A stretch of 60,980 nt of DNA from an uncultured Peptococcaceae bacterium (GTDB lineage Bacteria; Bacillota; Dehalobacteriia; UBA4068): contig CASEQE010000078.1 in NCBI GenBank assembly GCA_949289995.1, forward strand, positions 1 to 60,980. Reading direction: 5' to 3'. The notes beneath the pieces are model-generated. The model saw nothing but the letters and a program-made list of their open reading frames with translations, did not search any database and had not been told where the DNA came from. The first letter of the stretch is position 1. Each line of letters begins with the position of its first letter. Position numbers and translations under genes: made by a program. This document shows positions 45,298 to 54,276 of the stretch, one piece after another.

Positions 45298-45837
45298 ATG
45301 GAATTTAAAGGAAGCAAAACGGAAGCAAATTTACAAGCCGCCTTTGCTGGCGAATCTATGGCCAGAAACAAATACACCTATTATGCGTCGAAAGCGAAAA
45401 AAGAGGGTTATGAGCAAATTGCCGCTATTTTCACCGAAACCGCGAATAATGAAAAAGAACATGCCAAATTATGGTTCAAAGCTTTGCATGACGGCGACGT
45501 ACCGGATACTTTAACCAATTTGTTGGATGCTGCCGCCGGCGAAAATTATGAATGGACGGAAATGTACGCCGAATTTGCCAAAACCGCCCAAGAAGAGGGC
45601 TTTAGCCAATTGGCCGCCCAATTTGCCGCTGTGGGCAAAATTGAAAAAGAGCATGAAGAAAGATACCGCAAGCTGGCGGCCAATATTAAAGAAGGCAAAG
45701 TGTTTGCTAGAGAGGAAGCCCAATTGTGGCAATGCGCCAATTGCGGTCATATCGTAGAAGCCAAAGCCGCTCCGGCAATTTGCCCGGTTTGCAATCATCC
45801 ACAGGCATTTTTCGCTATTTTAGCCAAAAATTATTAA
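45298..45837 (+). CDS. rbr: Rubrerythrin
   Basis: Non-haem iron protein of 179 aa that reduces hydrogen peroxide in anaerobes. Residues 1-140 form the four-helix diiron domain with paired E-x-x-Y/H motifs ([42 protein letters not shown]). The C-terminal rubredoxin-like domain (about 144-179) has [23 protein letters not shown] with both CxxC pairs. The ATG at 45298 follows AAAGGAG. Electrons probably come from the rubredoxin and its reductase at 15.6-16.9 kb. Monocistronic, with its own promoter and terminator. Confidence 0.95.
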   Translation: MEFKGSKTEANLQAAFAGESMARNKYTYYASKAKKEGYEQIAAIFTETANNEKEHAKLWFKALHDGDVPDTLTNLLDAAAGENYEWTEMYAEFAKTAQEEGFSQLAAQFAAVGKIEKEHEERYRKLAANIKEGKVFAREEAQLWQCANCGHIVEAKAAPAICPVCNHPQAFFAILAKNY

Positions 45838-45869
45838 TTTCTATTAAACTTTATGGCAGTCTTCTCATA

Positions 45870-45905
45870 AACAGGGGAAAAGAATTTATCTTTTCCCCTG
45901 TTTTT
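45870..45905 (+). terminator. Terminator after rubrerythrin
   Basis: ACAGGGGAAAAGA / TCTTTTCCCCTGT stem (13 bp) with five-base loop and T4 tail. Confidence 0.9.
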
Positions 45906-46042
45906 CATACCACTTTCCTTCCATACCCTAATAAAGTATCCATATTGTAATATATCTATTACGAATTCTCCTACGTCTTTGCGGCATAATCCCCATCCAG
46001 ATTTCATAAGCTTTAGCAAAGCAGACGCAGGAGGCCCGGAAC

Positions 46043-46315
46043 ATGCAGGAATATATTGAACAAAGGGTGCTGGAAATCGGCAATTATATTATCGAAAGCG
46101 GTTCGACGGTCAGGCAAACCGCACAAGTTTTCGGCGTCAGCAAAAGTACCGTACATAAAGACGTAACCGAACGTTTGCCTTTGTTAAACGAATTAATCGC
46201 CGCCCGGGTACGAGATATTTTAGATAACAACAAAGCGGAAAGACTTCTGCGGGGCGGCGAGGCCACGCGGCAAAAATATTTGCGTCAAAAGGGCGATTCC
46301 CCTTCCTGGCAATAG
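46043..46315 (+). CDS. spoIIID: Sporulation transcription factor SpoIIID
   Basis: Mother-cell DNA-binding regulator of 90 aa, which in B. subtilis tunes SigE genes and helps switch on sigK. The helix-turn-helix is at residues about 20-45: STVRQTAQVFGVSKSTVHKDVTERL, nearly identical to the family consensus; the basic C-terminal patch RLLRGGEATRQKYLRQ also contacts DNA. CAGGAGG precedes ATG. In bacilli and many clostridia mbl/mreB follows this gene; here there is a gene-free stretch and then a purine phosphorylase. Confidence 0.96.
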   Translation: MQEYIEQRVLEIGNYIIESGSTVRQTAQVFGVSKSTVHKDVTERLPLLNELIAARVRDILDNNKAERLLRGGEATRQKYLRQKGDSPSWQ

Positions 46316-46652
46316 CGGCCGTCCGGCGCAAAGCGATATTCCGCCGGCTTAACTCCTTCGGCGGCTATTGCTTGTACTTTCCCGTTGCTTCAGCGGCGCT
46401 GATGGCATGAAACGGCGCAAATCTTCCCACTTTACCGCCAAAAGACCATACGACGCCAAAGAACATTTGTCTTCCCGGCTCCTACCGCTTACAAGCGGAC
46501 GGAGCCTTTACGGCCATTGGCTCTGCATGATTTCCAGCTATGGCAGCGCCTTGTCGGGCTGGCCGGCAACGGCCCGTCCGATGAGGCGCCGGGCTTATAC
46601 CCCGCTCCCGCCGCTCCTTGAGGAAAAACCGGCGATGCAGCTTTGTTTTTTA
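46316..46652 (+). other. Gene-free stretch after spoIIID
   Basis: About 340 bases before the punA promoter. One frame is open from 46368 to 46748, but its product has no family features, low-complexity Arg/Ser content and no ribosome-binding site, and it overlaps the promoter, so I do not call it. No RNA motif was recognised. Confidence 0.5.
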
Positions 46653-46681
46653 TTGTCGCGATACGCTTTATCCGCTATAAT
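46653..46681 (+). promoter_or_regulatory. Sigma-A promoter for the purine phosphorylase gene
   Basis: TTGTCG (46653-46658), 17-base spacer, TATAAT (46676-46681). Confidence 0.65.
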
Positions 46682-46754
46682 AAGAATAACATTTGCCGCA
46701 GGCCGTTTAATCAAAACAAACGGAACCCGCCCCAAACGTTTTTCATGAAAGGAG

Positions 46755-47606
46755 ATGTGCGCCATAAACGATCATCCGCTATACCTTCAATTGACACAAT
46801 GCCTACAAACGGTTCGCCGCATAACCAACTTTCAACCTGAAATCGGCGTGGTTTTAGGCTCCGGCTTAGGCGGTTTTGCCCAAAGTATGGAGATTGAAAC
46901 CGCCGTTTCCTATGCAGATTTGCCCAACTTTCCCGTCTCCACCGTGGACGGGCATCAGGGACGCTTTCTCTTCGGCTATGTCCAGGGAATCCCGGTGGTA
47001 GCCATGCAAGGGCGGGTACATTATTACGAAGGATACGACGTGCAACAAACGGCGATGCCCATTCGCCTCATCGGCCTGCTGGGCGCTAAATCTTTGCTGC
47101 TGACCAATGCTGCCGGCGGCATCAATACCCAATTTCGACCTGGCGATATGATGGTAATCACCGATCAAATCGGCGTTTTTGTACCTTCTCCTCTACGAGG
47201 ACCCAATATCGAACCCCTGGGACCGCGCTTTCCCGATATGAGCCAAATTTATGACCGGAGCTTACGGCAAACGATACTGCAACAAGGGGACAAGCTGGGT
47301 ATTTCTCTGCGCCAGGGCGTATATGTCCAATTCCCCGGCCCGGCTTTTGAAACGCCTCAGGAAATCAAAATGGCCCGTATCCTCGGAGCGGACGCGGTAG
47401 GTATGAGCACGGCCTGTGAAGCCATAGCCGCCCGGCATATGGGCATGCGCGTGGCAGGCATTAGCCTGATCACCAATATGGCGGCGGGAATTCTGGATCA
47501 ACCCCTATCCCATACCGAAGTCAACGAAACCGCCGCCCAAGCGGAACCGGTATTTTGCCGTTTGCTTAGTCATGCGCTAACGGCCTGTGCCCGGCAATCG
47601 ATGTAA
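46755..47606 (+). CDS. punA: Purine nucleoside phosphorylase
   Basis: Salvage enzyme of 283 aa, trimeric low-molecular-mass PNP family, which splits (deoxy)inosine and guanosine with phosphate. Motifs: phosphate loop VVLGSGLGGFA, GRVHYYEGYD, NAAGGINTQFRPGDMMVITDQI, FPGPAFETPQEI, MSTACEAIAARHMG (the GMST phosphate-site motif), and base-binding ITNMAAG. The start is uncertain: ATG 46755 touches its AAGGAG, leaving almost no spacing, but no later in-frame ATG precedes the core; a TTG further on is possible. Its transcript may include holA 80 bases downstream. Confidence 0.9.
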   Translation: MCAINDHPLYLQLTQCLQTVRRITNFQPEIGVVLGSGLGGFAQSMEIETAVSYADLPNFPVSTVDGHQGRFLFGYVQGIPVVAMQGRVHYYEGYDVQQTAMPIRLIGLLGAKSLLLTNAAGGINTQFRPGDMMVITDQIGVFVPSPLRGPNIEPLGPRFPDMSQIYDRSLRQTILQQGDKLGISLRQGVYVQFPGPAFETPQEIKMARILGADAVGMSTACEAIAARHMGMRVAGISLITNMAAGILDQPLSHTEVNETAAQAEPVFCRLLSHALTACARQSM

Positions 47607-47686
47607 AGAACGAAGGAAAGCCGGCGAACCCACGGGCAACCGCAAAACCCGCTGTCTTTTCTATTTAATAAAGGTTAGAAAACGAT

Positions 47687-48691
47687 ATGAAACAATTATG
47701 GCATAGTTTAAACATGGGTTTGCTTTGCCCCATCTATTTATTTTACGGCGAGGAAAGGCTGCTATTGGCCGAGGCGGTAGAAAAAGTATGCCAAATCGCC
47801 GCGCCCCAAGGGGACGAATGGAGCCGCCAAAGTTTTGACGGGGAGCGAACCGACCCGGAAGAAATTGTCGATGCAGCCAACGACAGCGCCTTTTTCGGCG
47901 GTAAACGGGTCATTATCGTCAAAGACATACCTTGGCTCAACAAAAAAAGCAGCGAAGAACAAGAACAATCGCTACAGATCCTGCTGCGCTACATCGCCAC
48001 ACCCAATCCGGACAGCGTGCTGATTTTGATTGCCGGTAATTCCGTGGACAAACGCCGCAAACTGGTGTCCGCCATAGCCAAAAGCGGACGTGTGGTGGAA
48101 TTTCCTCTGCAAAAGGCCGGCGAGCGCATCAAATGGCTGGGGGATTATTTAAAAAATATGGGGAAAACGGCGGAGCGGGGCGCTTTGGAATATATTTCCA
48201 TGCATTGCGGCGGCGGTTTACAGCAATTGCGTTTGGAAGTAGACAAATTGCTGCTATATGCCGCCGGCCAAGAAAAAATTACCCTGACCATGGCGGAAGA
48301 AACCGTAAGCCGCAGCGCTTTGGCCGGCGCTTTCGACTTGAGCGACGCCGTGGCCGCCCGAAAACCTGCAGACGCTTGCCGCATCTATCGCCAAATGTTG
48401 CGGCAAGGCCAAGCAGAACAGGTGATTTTGGCCACGTTAGCCAATCATTATCGCAATATTTTGGCTGTACAAGATTTGCTAAATCAGGGGGAAAGCGTAT
48501 CGGAGGCGGCAAAAATTCTCTCTCTCCATCCATATGTAGCGGAAAAATGTGCCGCCGCCGCCAAACGGTATACGCAAAAACAATTGTTGAAGGCACTGGA
48601 TTTATTATTGGCTGCGGATATCGGACAAAAAACTGGGCAAACCAATCTGCGAGACGCATTGGAAACCGCTGTGATCCGTTGCTGCTATTAA
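47687..48691 (+). CDS. holA: DNA polymerase III delta subunit
   Basis: Clamp-loader wrench of 334 aa that opens the beta sliding clamp. N-terminal PIYLFYGEERLLLAEAVEKV is the family signature at the former nucleotide site; FFGGKRVIIVKDIPWL supplies the delta beta-interacting strand; the middle KLVSAIAKSGRVVEFPL and helical C-terminus (RQGQAEQVILATLANHYRNIL, GQTNLRDALETAVIRCC) are typical. It partners the DnaX protein at the right end of the window. AAGGTTAG precedes ATG. rpsT, a common neighbour, is absent. Confidence 0.92.
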   Translation: MKQLWHSLNMGLLCPIYLFYGEERLLLAEAVEKVCQIAAPQGDEWSRQSFDGERTDPEEIVDAANDSAFFGGKRVIIVKDIPWLNKKSSEEQEQSLQILLRYIATPNPDSVLILIAGNSVDKRRKLVSAIAKSGRVVEFPLQKAGERIKWLGDYLKNMGKTAERGALEYISMHCGGGLQQLRLEVDKLLLYAAGQEKITLTMAEETVSRSALAGAFDLSDAVAARKPADACRIYRQMLRQGQAEQVILATLANHYRNILAVQDLLNQGESVSEAAKILSLHPYVAEKCAAAAKRYTQKQLLKALDLLLAADIGQKTGQTNLRDALETAVIRCCY

Positions 48692-48706
48692 TCTGATTAT
48701 GATAAA

Positions 48707-48743
48707 CAAAAATCTCGAATCCTTTATGGGTTCGAGATTTTTT
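48707..48743. terminator. Bidirectional terminator between holA and the amidohydrolase
   Basis: AAAATCTCGAA / TTCGAGATTTT stem with an 11-base loop, T-tract on both sides, between convergent genes. Confidence 0.85.
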
Positions 48744-48773
48744 AACGGCAAAGCCAAATATATTCTATCTGTT

Positions 48774-50102
48774 TCAATCGTTAATACGCGACCATAAACC
48801 CATAGCCTGCCGCCGGGCCTGGCTAGCAATTTGTTCTTCATCCAAATCAATTAACTGCCGGTCCTTCATCAGAATCCGCCCTCCCGCCATGGTCGTCTGT
48901 ACGCAGCGGCCGTTGGCGCCGAACAACAAATGGGCGTCGGCATTGTCGGCGTTCATCGGCGTGATCGGCTGATAATCGAGGACGATTATATCCGCCGCCG
49001 CTCCCGGCCGCAACACCCCCAAAGGCATAGAGAAAAAGCGGGCGGCAATTTGCGGATTGTTATAAAATAGCATTTGCGGCGCTTCCTGCCAGGCCGCGTT
49101 ACAGTCGCCCAGAGCCAATTTATGGAGCAAATTGGCCACTTTATAGCTTTCCAACATATCGCCGGTATAGCCGTCCGTGCCCAAGCCGCACAGCACGCCC
49201 TGGTCCATCATCCGCATAACCGGCGGGCAACCGACAGCATTGCCCATGTTGGATTCGGGATTATGGGCTACGATCGCTTGATGATCCCGCAACAAAGCGA
49301 TTTCCTCGTCATCCAGAAACACGCCGTGTACGGCGATGGTTTTAGCAGACAAAGCGCCCCAATCGGCCAGGCGCCTCACCACCCGGCGGCCATATTTGGC
49401 CAGACAATCTTCCTCGTCCACCGGCCCTTCCGCCACATGAATATGCAATCCTGCCCCATCCGCCGACGCCACCGCCTGTTCCAAGGTGGCTGGACTCAAG
49501 GTGAAAGAGGCGTGCAGCCCCATCATGCCCTGAAGGCCGTCATCCTTTTGCCGCCGGCAATATTGAATAAAAGCGGCGTTTTCTTCGATCGCCTGCTTTG
49601 CCTGAGCCGGACCGTGCCGGTCGGAGGTTTCATAACACAAGCAACAACGCAAGCCGGCCCCGCGCAATGCTTCAGCCAGGACGAACAGGCTATCTTTGGT
49701 TTGACCATAGCTGGCATGATGATCAAAAATCGTGGTTACGCCGTTCTTGATGCAATCCACCGCCGTAACCAGGGCGGAGATCCGGGAATCCTCATTGGTC
49801 AAACAACTGTCCAAACGCCACCACATACCGGCAAGAATATCGTTAAAATCTTTTGGCGCATATCCCCGTATGCTCAGTCCCCGGGAAAGAGCGCTATAAA
49901 TATGATGATGCACGTTAATCAAAGCAGGCATAATCAAGCCGCCTCTGGCATCGATAATCTCGGCCTGGGGATAAGCCGTCCTCATCTCCTGTCGCTGCCC
50001 CACCTGAAGAATACGCTCCCCTTCTATCACTACGCTACCATCGTTATACCAGGGATGTTCCGGGTCGCGGGTAAGTACCATTCCGTTTTCTATGCGCAGC
50101 AT
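48774..50102 (-). CDS. ssnA: SsnA-like amidohydrolase (Atz/Trz family)
   Basis: Zinc- or iron-dependent aminohydrolase of 442 aa. The first metal pair is in PALINVHHHIYSALSRG (about 59-75), a third His in HIHVAEG (about 214-220), a fourth in AVHGVFLD, and the catalytic Asp in GLGTDGYTGDMLE (about 304-316); the last block and the MWWRLD segment are typical of SsnA, the putative aminohydrolase of purine-catabolic/selenium clusters, and separate it from guanine deaminase. The ATG at 50102 follows GGGAGGG. No selenium-dependent hydroxylase genes are near. The substrate is unknown. Confidence 0.82.
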   Translation of the reverse strand: MLRIENGMVLTRDPEHPWYNDGSVVIEGERILQVGQRQEMRTAYPQAEIIDARGGLIMPALINVHHHIYSALSRGLSIRGYAPKDFNDILAGMWWRLDSCLTNEDSRISALVTAVDCIKNGVTTIFDHHASYGQTKDSLFVLAEALRGAGLRCCLCYETSDRHGPAQAKQAIEENAAFIQYCRRQKDDGLQGMMGLHASFTLSPATLEQAVASADGAGLHIHVAEGPVDEEDCLAKYGRRVVRRLADWGALSAKTIAVHGVFLDDEEIALLRDHQAIVAHNPESNMGNAVGCPPVMRMMDQGVLCGLGTDGYTGDMLESYKVANLLHKLALGDCNAAWQEAPQMLFYNNPQIAARFFSMPLGVLRPGAAADIIVLDYQPITPMNADNADAHLLFGANGRCVQTTMAGGRILMKDRQLIDLDEEQIASQARRQAMGLWSRIND

Positions 50103-50163
50103 AAATCGTTCCCTCCCTATAACAATGCGCCGGCCTAACGACCGGCGCATATATTGCATATGA

Positions 50164-51810
50164 TTATTCCAAAGAAACCAAATAATAGTATAATGGCTGG
50201 CCGCCTTGATTCATTTCCACATCATGTTGCGGATAAGCGGCGGCGATTTTCTCTTTCATTTGTTCCGCAACGGCTTCGTCCACCTCGCAGCCATAGAAAA
50301 GGCTGATCAAGCTGGCATCCGGCGCGGTTTCCGTCATCTTTGCCAGCAAATCCAACAAAGTTTGATCCATATCGGCGCCGCAAACGACGATTTTGCCATC
50401 TTGCAAGCCCAATATATCCCCTTCTTGAATATCAAACCCGTTATATTTGGCCGGACGAACCGCATAGGTCAATTCGCCGGATAAAACCTCGCCGATGGTT
50501 TGCGACATCTCTTGCATATTGGCGGCGGCGTCGGCCTCCGGGTTGAACGCCAACATGGCGGCTACGCCTTGAGTAACGAATTTACTGGGAACCACCGCCA
50601 CCGGTTTATCCGTCAATTTTTGCGCCTGGCCGGCAGTAAGAATAATATTGCTGTTATTCGGCAAAAGCACTATTTCCTCGGCGCCGGAAGTATTGATGGC
50701 CGTAAGCAAATCCTCGGCGCTGGGATTCATAGTCTGGCCGCCGGAAATGACCTTTGCGCCTAAAGAATGGAACACTTCCCGCATACCTTCACCGGAGCAC
50801 ACGGCGATCACCCCGCATTTTCCGCTCATCGACGCAAAATCTTCCGTTTCCGCTACGGCGGCCTCTTTTTCAATCATATTTTCATGATGTTGATCCCGCA
50901 TATTATCGATAATAATATCGTGCAAGCTGCCATAGCGGCTACAAAACTCCAAAACCTGACCGGGGTGATTGTTATGAAAGTGAATTTTAATCACCGTATC
51001 GTCGCCTACCACCAACAAAGAATCTCCCGGCGGCGTTTGGGACAGATGTTCACGGATTTCATCTAAAGGTAAATTGCGGCCTTTAATCAACAACTGGGTG
51101 CAATAGGTAAATTCGATATCCTGTTCCTGGCTAAATTCCGCCTTGGTTTTGCTGACCGGGGCCTCCTGCGGCGCTGTTTCCACCGGCTGGCCAGTCAAAG
51201 CCTGCAAGCAACCGTCCAAAAAGAACAACAAACCTTTACCGCCGGCATCCACCACCCCGGCTTCCGTCAAAGCAGGCAGCATAAACTGGGTCTGCGCCAG
51301 CATATGTTGGCCTGCTTCCTGGGCGGCAACGAGCACACCCTCTATATCCGCCCCGCTCTCCGCCGCTTCTCCGGCGGCAGCGGCATAGGCCTTAAAAACG
51401 CTGAGAATGGTGCCTTCCACCGGTTTCATTACAGATTTATAGGATAAATCCACGCCCCGCTGCAAAGCGGCGGCCAATTCCCGGGGAGAAATAACGTTTT
51501 TGCCAGCCATACTTTGGGAAATACCGCGGAACATCTGAGATAAAATCACCCCAGAATTTCCGCGAGCCCCCATTAAGGCGCCCATTGCAAATTCATCCGC
51601 CACTTGGCCTATGGATTTACCGGCGGCAATGCTAACGTTTTTCACGGCGGAATTAACCGTTAAATACATATTGATCCCGGTATCGCCATCCGGCACCGGA
51701 AACACGTTCAAAGCGTTTACCGCGTCTTTATTATTGCCCAGCGCGGCGCAACCGCTTTGCATCATCCGGTTCCACGTTTCCCCGGTTAATTCCGTTATTT
51801 TCAAGGTCAT
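50164..51810 (-). CDS. DAK2-domain kinase, YloV/FakA type
   Basis: Protein of 548 aa. The N-terminal DhaL/DAK2 domain (about 8-205) has the Mg-ATP motif NVFPVPDGDTGINMYLT (about 35-51) and MGARGNSGVILSQMFRG; the middle domain and C-terminal DUF1949-free DegV-like part are as in B. subtilis YloV and S. aureus FakA. With a fatty-acid-binding FakB (DegV) partner, FakA phosphorylates exogenous fatty acids. No fakB is in the window. The usual partner yloU/asp23 gene lies just upstream. The start at 51810 follows GAGGAGG. Confidence 0.88.
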   Translation of the reverse strand: MTLKITELTGETWNRMMQSGCAALGNNKDAVNALNVFPVPDGDTGINMYLTVNSAVKNVSIAAGKSIGQVADEFAMGALMGARGNSGVILSQMFRGISQSMAGKNVISPRELAAALQRGVDLSYKSVMKPVEGTILSVFKAYAAAAGEAAESGADIEGVLVAAQEAGQHMLAQTQFMLPALTEAGVVDAGGKGLLFFLDGCLQALTGQPVETAPQEAPVSKTKAEFSQEQDIEFTYCTQLLIKGRNLPLDEIREHLSQTPPGDSLLVVGDDTVIKIHFHNNHPGQVLEFCSRYGSLHDIIIDNMRDQHHENMIEKEAAVAETEDFASMSGKCGVIAVCSGEGMREVFHSLGAKVISGGQTMNPSAEDLLTAINTSGAEEIVLLPNNSNIILTAGQAQKLTDKPVAVVPSKFVTQGVAAMLAFNPEADAAANMQEMSQTIGEVLSGELTYAVRPAKYNGFDIQEGDILGLQDGKIVVCGADMDQTLLDLLAKMTETAPDASLISLFYGCEVDEAVAEQMKEKIAAAYPQHDVEMNQGGQPLYYYLVSLE

Positions 51811-51850
51811 GATATTCCTCCTCAAGCTGTTGGTCAGGTGGGATATACGC

Positions 51851-52210
51851 TTAATCCAACACCCGTACCCCCTGGATATTGACTTCCACACGGTTTACGG
51901 TAATACCGGTATATTTTTCGACGATATATTTAACGTTTTCGATAACGTTATTGGCAATAACCGAAATTTTTGTACCGTAACCGACTACGATATTGACTTT
52001 GATATACAATTCATCGTTTTTATCGGCCACTTCCACGCCTTTGGATAAGGATTCCCGCCCTAACAGCTCGCTAATCCCATCGCTGAAAATACGGGAAGAC
52101 ACCATACCCACTATGCCGAAACATTCGGTGGCGGCCAAACCGGCTAAGGTGGCGATGACTTCTTTGCTGATATAAATCGTACCCCAGTCGGTTTTAATAT
52201 CTCTGCCCAT
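51851..52210 (-). CDS. Asp23/Gls24 (YloU) family protein
   Basis: Small alkaline-shock-type protein of 119 aa, function not fully known but linked to envelope stress and always paired with the DAK2 kinase. The family core is present: GTIYISKEVIATLAGLAATECFGIVGM followed by VEVADKNDELYIKVNIVVGYG and VIENVKYIVEKYTGI with VNIQGVRV at the end. The start at 52210 follows AAGGAGG; it is the upstream gene of the asp23-fakA pair, separated by 40 bases. Confidence 0.92.
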   Translation of the reverse strand: MGRDIKTDWGTIYISKEVIATLAGLAATECFGIVGMVSSRIFSDGISELLGRESLSKGVEVADKNDELYIKVNIVVGYGTKISVIANNVIENVKYIVEKYTGITVNRVEVNIQGVRVLD

Positions 52211-52363
52211 ATCCGATTCCTCCTTTTCAATCCCGTCCTTTCCCGCTAGCCGGCCGGCAACTGCGAGATGGGCTTTTGCTCCGGATTTCTGTGGCGGACG
52301 TATTTTCCAATCGTTGCTATTATAGCGCATCCGCCGGCAATTTAAAAGCGGTGAAAGATAAAT

Positions 52364-52990
52364 TTAACGCTGGATCTGCCATTCCTGCAACATTCGGGCC
52401 AGGAGGCAAACGTCCAAACCCACCACGGCGCCGTAATTGCCGTGAATTTGTTTCACCAGCATCGCGCCTTGACCTTGTATGCCGTAGGCGCCGGCTTTAT
52501 CCAAGGGTTCTCCTCCCGCCACATAGGCGTCGATCCAGTCTGGCGGCAGGGGCATAAATTCCACCGTGGCCTGGCTGACGTCTTGGCGCAACATACCGCT
52601 TTGCTGATCCAGCACGCATAAGCCGCTGTATACCTCATGGGTTGTGCCAGACAAACGCCTTAGCATAAAACGGGCTTCCTCCGGATCCGCTGGTTTGCCA
52701 TATGCTTGGCCGTCTTTAAACACCAGCGTATCCCCTCCAATAATCCATCCCGGCTCTCCCGGCCGGCAAACCGCCAGCGCCTTGCGGCAGGCGTTTTCCA
52801 TAACCAGCCGCTGTGCATCGTCGCCGGGCCGAAACGACGTTTCCATCACCTTCGGTTGCCGCAACACCGGATCTACGCCGATTTGCTGCAACAATTGCCG
52901 CCGCCGGGGGCTAGCGCTGGCCAAAATCACCTGTTTATCGCCAAACAACAGCTTCGCCAACGCCATATTGTCAGCCTTCGCGCCGTCCAT
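52364..52990 (-). CDS. maf: Maf-family nucleotide pyrophosphatase
   Basis: House-cleaning enzyme of 208 aa that hydrolyses dTTP, UTP or modified nucleotides. Signature ILASASPRRRQLLQQIG (about 22-38), the acidic catalytic GGDTLVFKDG (about 84-93), GKPADPEEARFMLRRLSG and KAGAYGIQGQGAMLV are in place. The usual Maf length is 190-200; a dozen extra residues precede the core, and the internal ATG coding MALAKLL (52966) is a possible later start. It is on the minus strand just after nrdG. Confidence 0.92.
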   Translation of the reverse strand: MDGAKADNMALAKLLFGDKQVILASASPRRRQLLQQIGVDPVLRQPKVMETSFRPGDDAQRLVMENACRKALAVCRPGEPGWIIGGDTLVFKDGQAYGKPADPEEARFMLRRLSGTTHEVYSGLCVLDQQSGMLRQDVSQATVEFMPLPPDWIDAYVAGGEPLDKAGAYGIQGQGAMLVKQIHGNYGAVVGLDVCLLARMLQEWQIQR

Positions 52991-53006
52991 CCGCTTTCTT
53001 CCTCCT

Positions 53007-53531
53007 TTATCTAAGCGCCGGCGGAAAATCCTCTTGCCAAGGATCCTGCCACAAAACTAGCGTGCCGGCCGCCCGGCTTTTTGTCAAATCAATGATTCTC
53101 TGGTTATCGCTACCGCGGAACTGCAATTCCAGGCTGCGCCTAGACAAAATAAACGGTCCGTCCACCAAAACGTCGCTGGCCGCCAGCAGATCCGCCGCAT
53201 CTTGCCGGCACAATAACTCTTCATACGTATAGCCGCTATACGTCCATACCGTTTTGCCCAGCTGATGAATTTCCCGCGCCAAAGCGGCGCAGGCCGCCGC
53301 CTGAGCAAAAGGCTCGCCGCCGCTTAAGGTAATGCCGGCGGACAAAGGGTTGCGCTTTACCAGCGCCGTCAATTGTTCCACCTCGATGAGGCGCCCGCCC
53401 TGGGGGTCATGGGTAGCCGGATTATGACAACCTGGGCAATGATGTGGGCAACCCTGGCAAAATATCGCCAGACGCAAACCGGGACCATCCACAATAGAGT
53501 CTTCCAACCAATCGTTAATCCGCAGCTGCAT
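53007..53531 (-). CDS. nrdG: Anaerobic ribonucleotide reductase-activating protein (NrdG type)
   Basis: Radical SAM activase of 174 aa that installs the glycyl radical on NrdD. The SAM cluster motif is C28-x3-C32-x2-C35 in CQGCPHHCPGCHNP. GPGLRLAIF precedes it and GITLSGGEPFAQAAA follows, the latter being the GGE SAM motif. The ATG at 53531 follows GAGAGG. No nrdD is in the window; family members can also activate other small glycyl radical enzymes, so the partner is not proven. Confidence 0.85.
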   Translation of the reverse strand: MQLRINDWLEDSIVDGPGLRLAIFCQGCPHHCPGCHNPATHDPQGGRLIEVEQLTALVKRNPLSAGITLSGGEPFAQAAACAALAREIHQLGKTVWTYSGYTYEELLCRQDAADLLAASDVLVDGPFILSRRSLELQFRGSDNQRIIDLTKSRAAGTLVLWQDPWQEDFPPALR

Positions 53532-53547
53532 ATTTATATTCCTCTCC

Positions 53548-54225
53548 CTATTCCACCACAAACAAATATTGCCGCCAGGGAGATTGGGCGCCGTCTGTTG
53601 CCGTGGCCTGTATATTCAGGCTAAAGCGGCCTTTAAGCATAAAATCCTCCGGCACAATAATTTCTCCCGCGTCGCCGGATATGGTTTGCAGCTCTTGATC
53701 GCCCAAGCGATAGGTAATGCTGGCCACGCCTTGCGGGTGGGTAGCCATGCAAATCAAAGCGCTCCCCGGAGTGAAAACATATTCTTGATCCGGGGTCAAC
53801 AGTTTCTCCCCATCATACAAAGATAGCTCCGGCACGGTGGTGGTGGTAAGCAAATACTGAGCCCAGGAAGATTCATTGCCATCCTTGGCGGTAACATAAA
53901 CATTCAAACTAAAAATACCCGTTCCGCTAAATTCCTGGGGCAAAGATAACAATAATGTACCTTCTGTTGCTTCCTGTATCAACTCCCCATCGCCAAAACG
54001 ATAGGTAATGGAAGCAATACCGGAAGGATGTACGGCGCTGATTAATATTTGCTCATCGCTGGTTAATCGATATAAATTACCAGGCACCATAATCTTGGCG
54101 CCGCATACGGCGGTAAAATAAGGAGGCTCTGCTTCCGTCTGGCTATCGCTGCAAGCTCCGGCCAGCAGCAAAACCGCCAAAACCAAAATAATCAACAGCC
54201 GCCGGCGCTTTATTCCTTTGCCCAT
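53548..54225 (-). CDS. Lipoprotein with two tandem Ig-like repeats
   Basis: Surface lipoprotein of 225 aa, no named family recognised. Signal peptide with lipobox LAGAC (Cys 25). The mature part is an internal duplication of about 95 residues: each half has the pattern hxxAxHPxGxxSITYRxGDxEL, then an acidic turn, then xGxFSLNxxxTAxDGxxSxWxQYL. The first copy is about 36-125, the second about 130-225. The repeated SITYR-GD and SLN--xTA-DG strands suggest small beta-sandwich domains. It ends 17 bases before nrdG and may be cotranscribed. Function unknown. Confidence 0.7.
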   Translation of the reverse strand: MGKGIKRRRLLIILVLAVLLLAGACSDSQTEAEPPYFTAVCGAKIMVPGNLYRLTSDEQILISAVHPSGIASITYRFGDGELIQEATEGTLLLSLPQEFSGTGIFSLNVYVTAKDGNESSWAQYLLTTTTVPELSLYDGEKLLTPDQEYVFTPGSALICMATHPQGVASITYRLGDQELQTISGDAGEIIVPEDFMLKGRFSLNIQATATDGAQSPWRQYLFVVE

Positions 54226-54276
54226 GTTTTTTCTCCTTTTTCTTCGGCTTTGCCAGCAGAACAGCTAATCCTAATT

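Noticed and set aside
46368..46748. Open frame of 126 codons between spoIIID and punA
   Set aside because: It overlaps a good sigma-A promoter and the punA ribosome-binding site, has no ribosome-binding site of its own and no recognisable motif.
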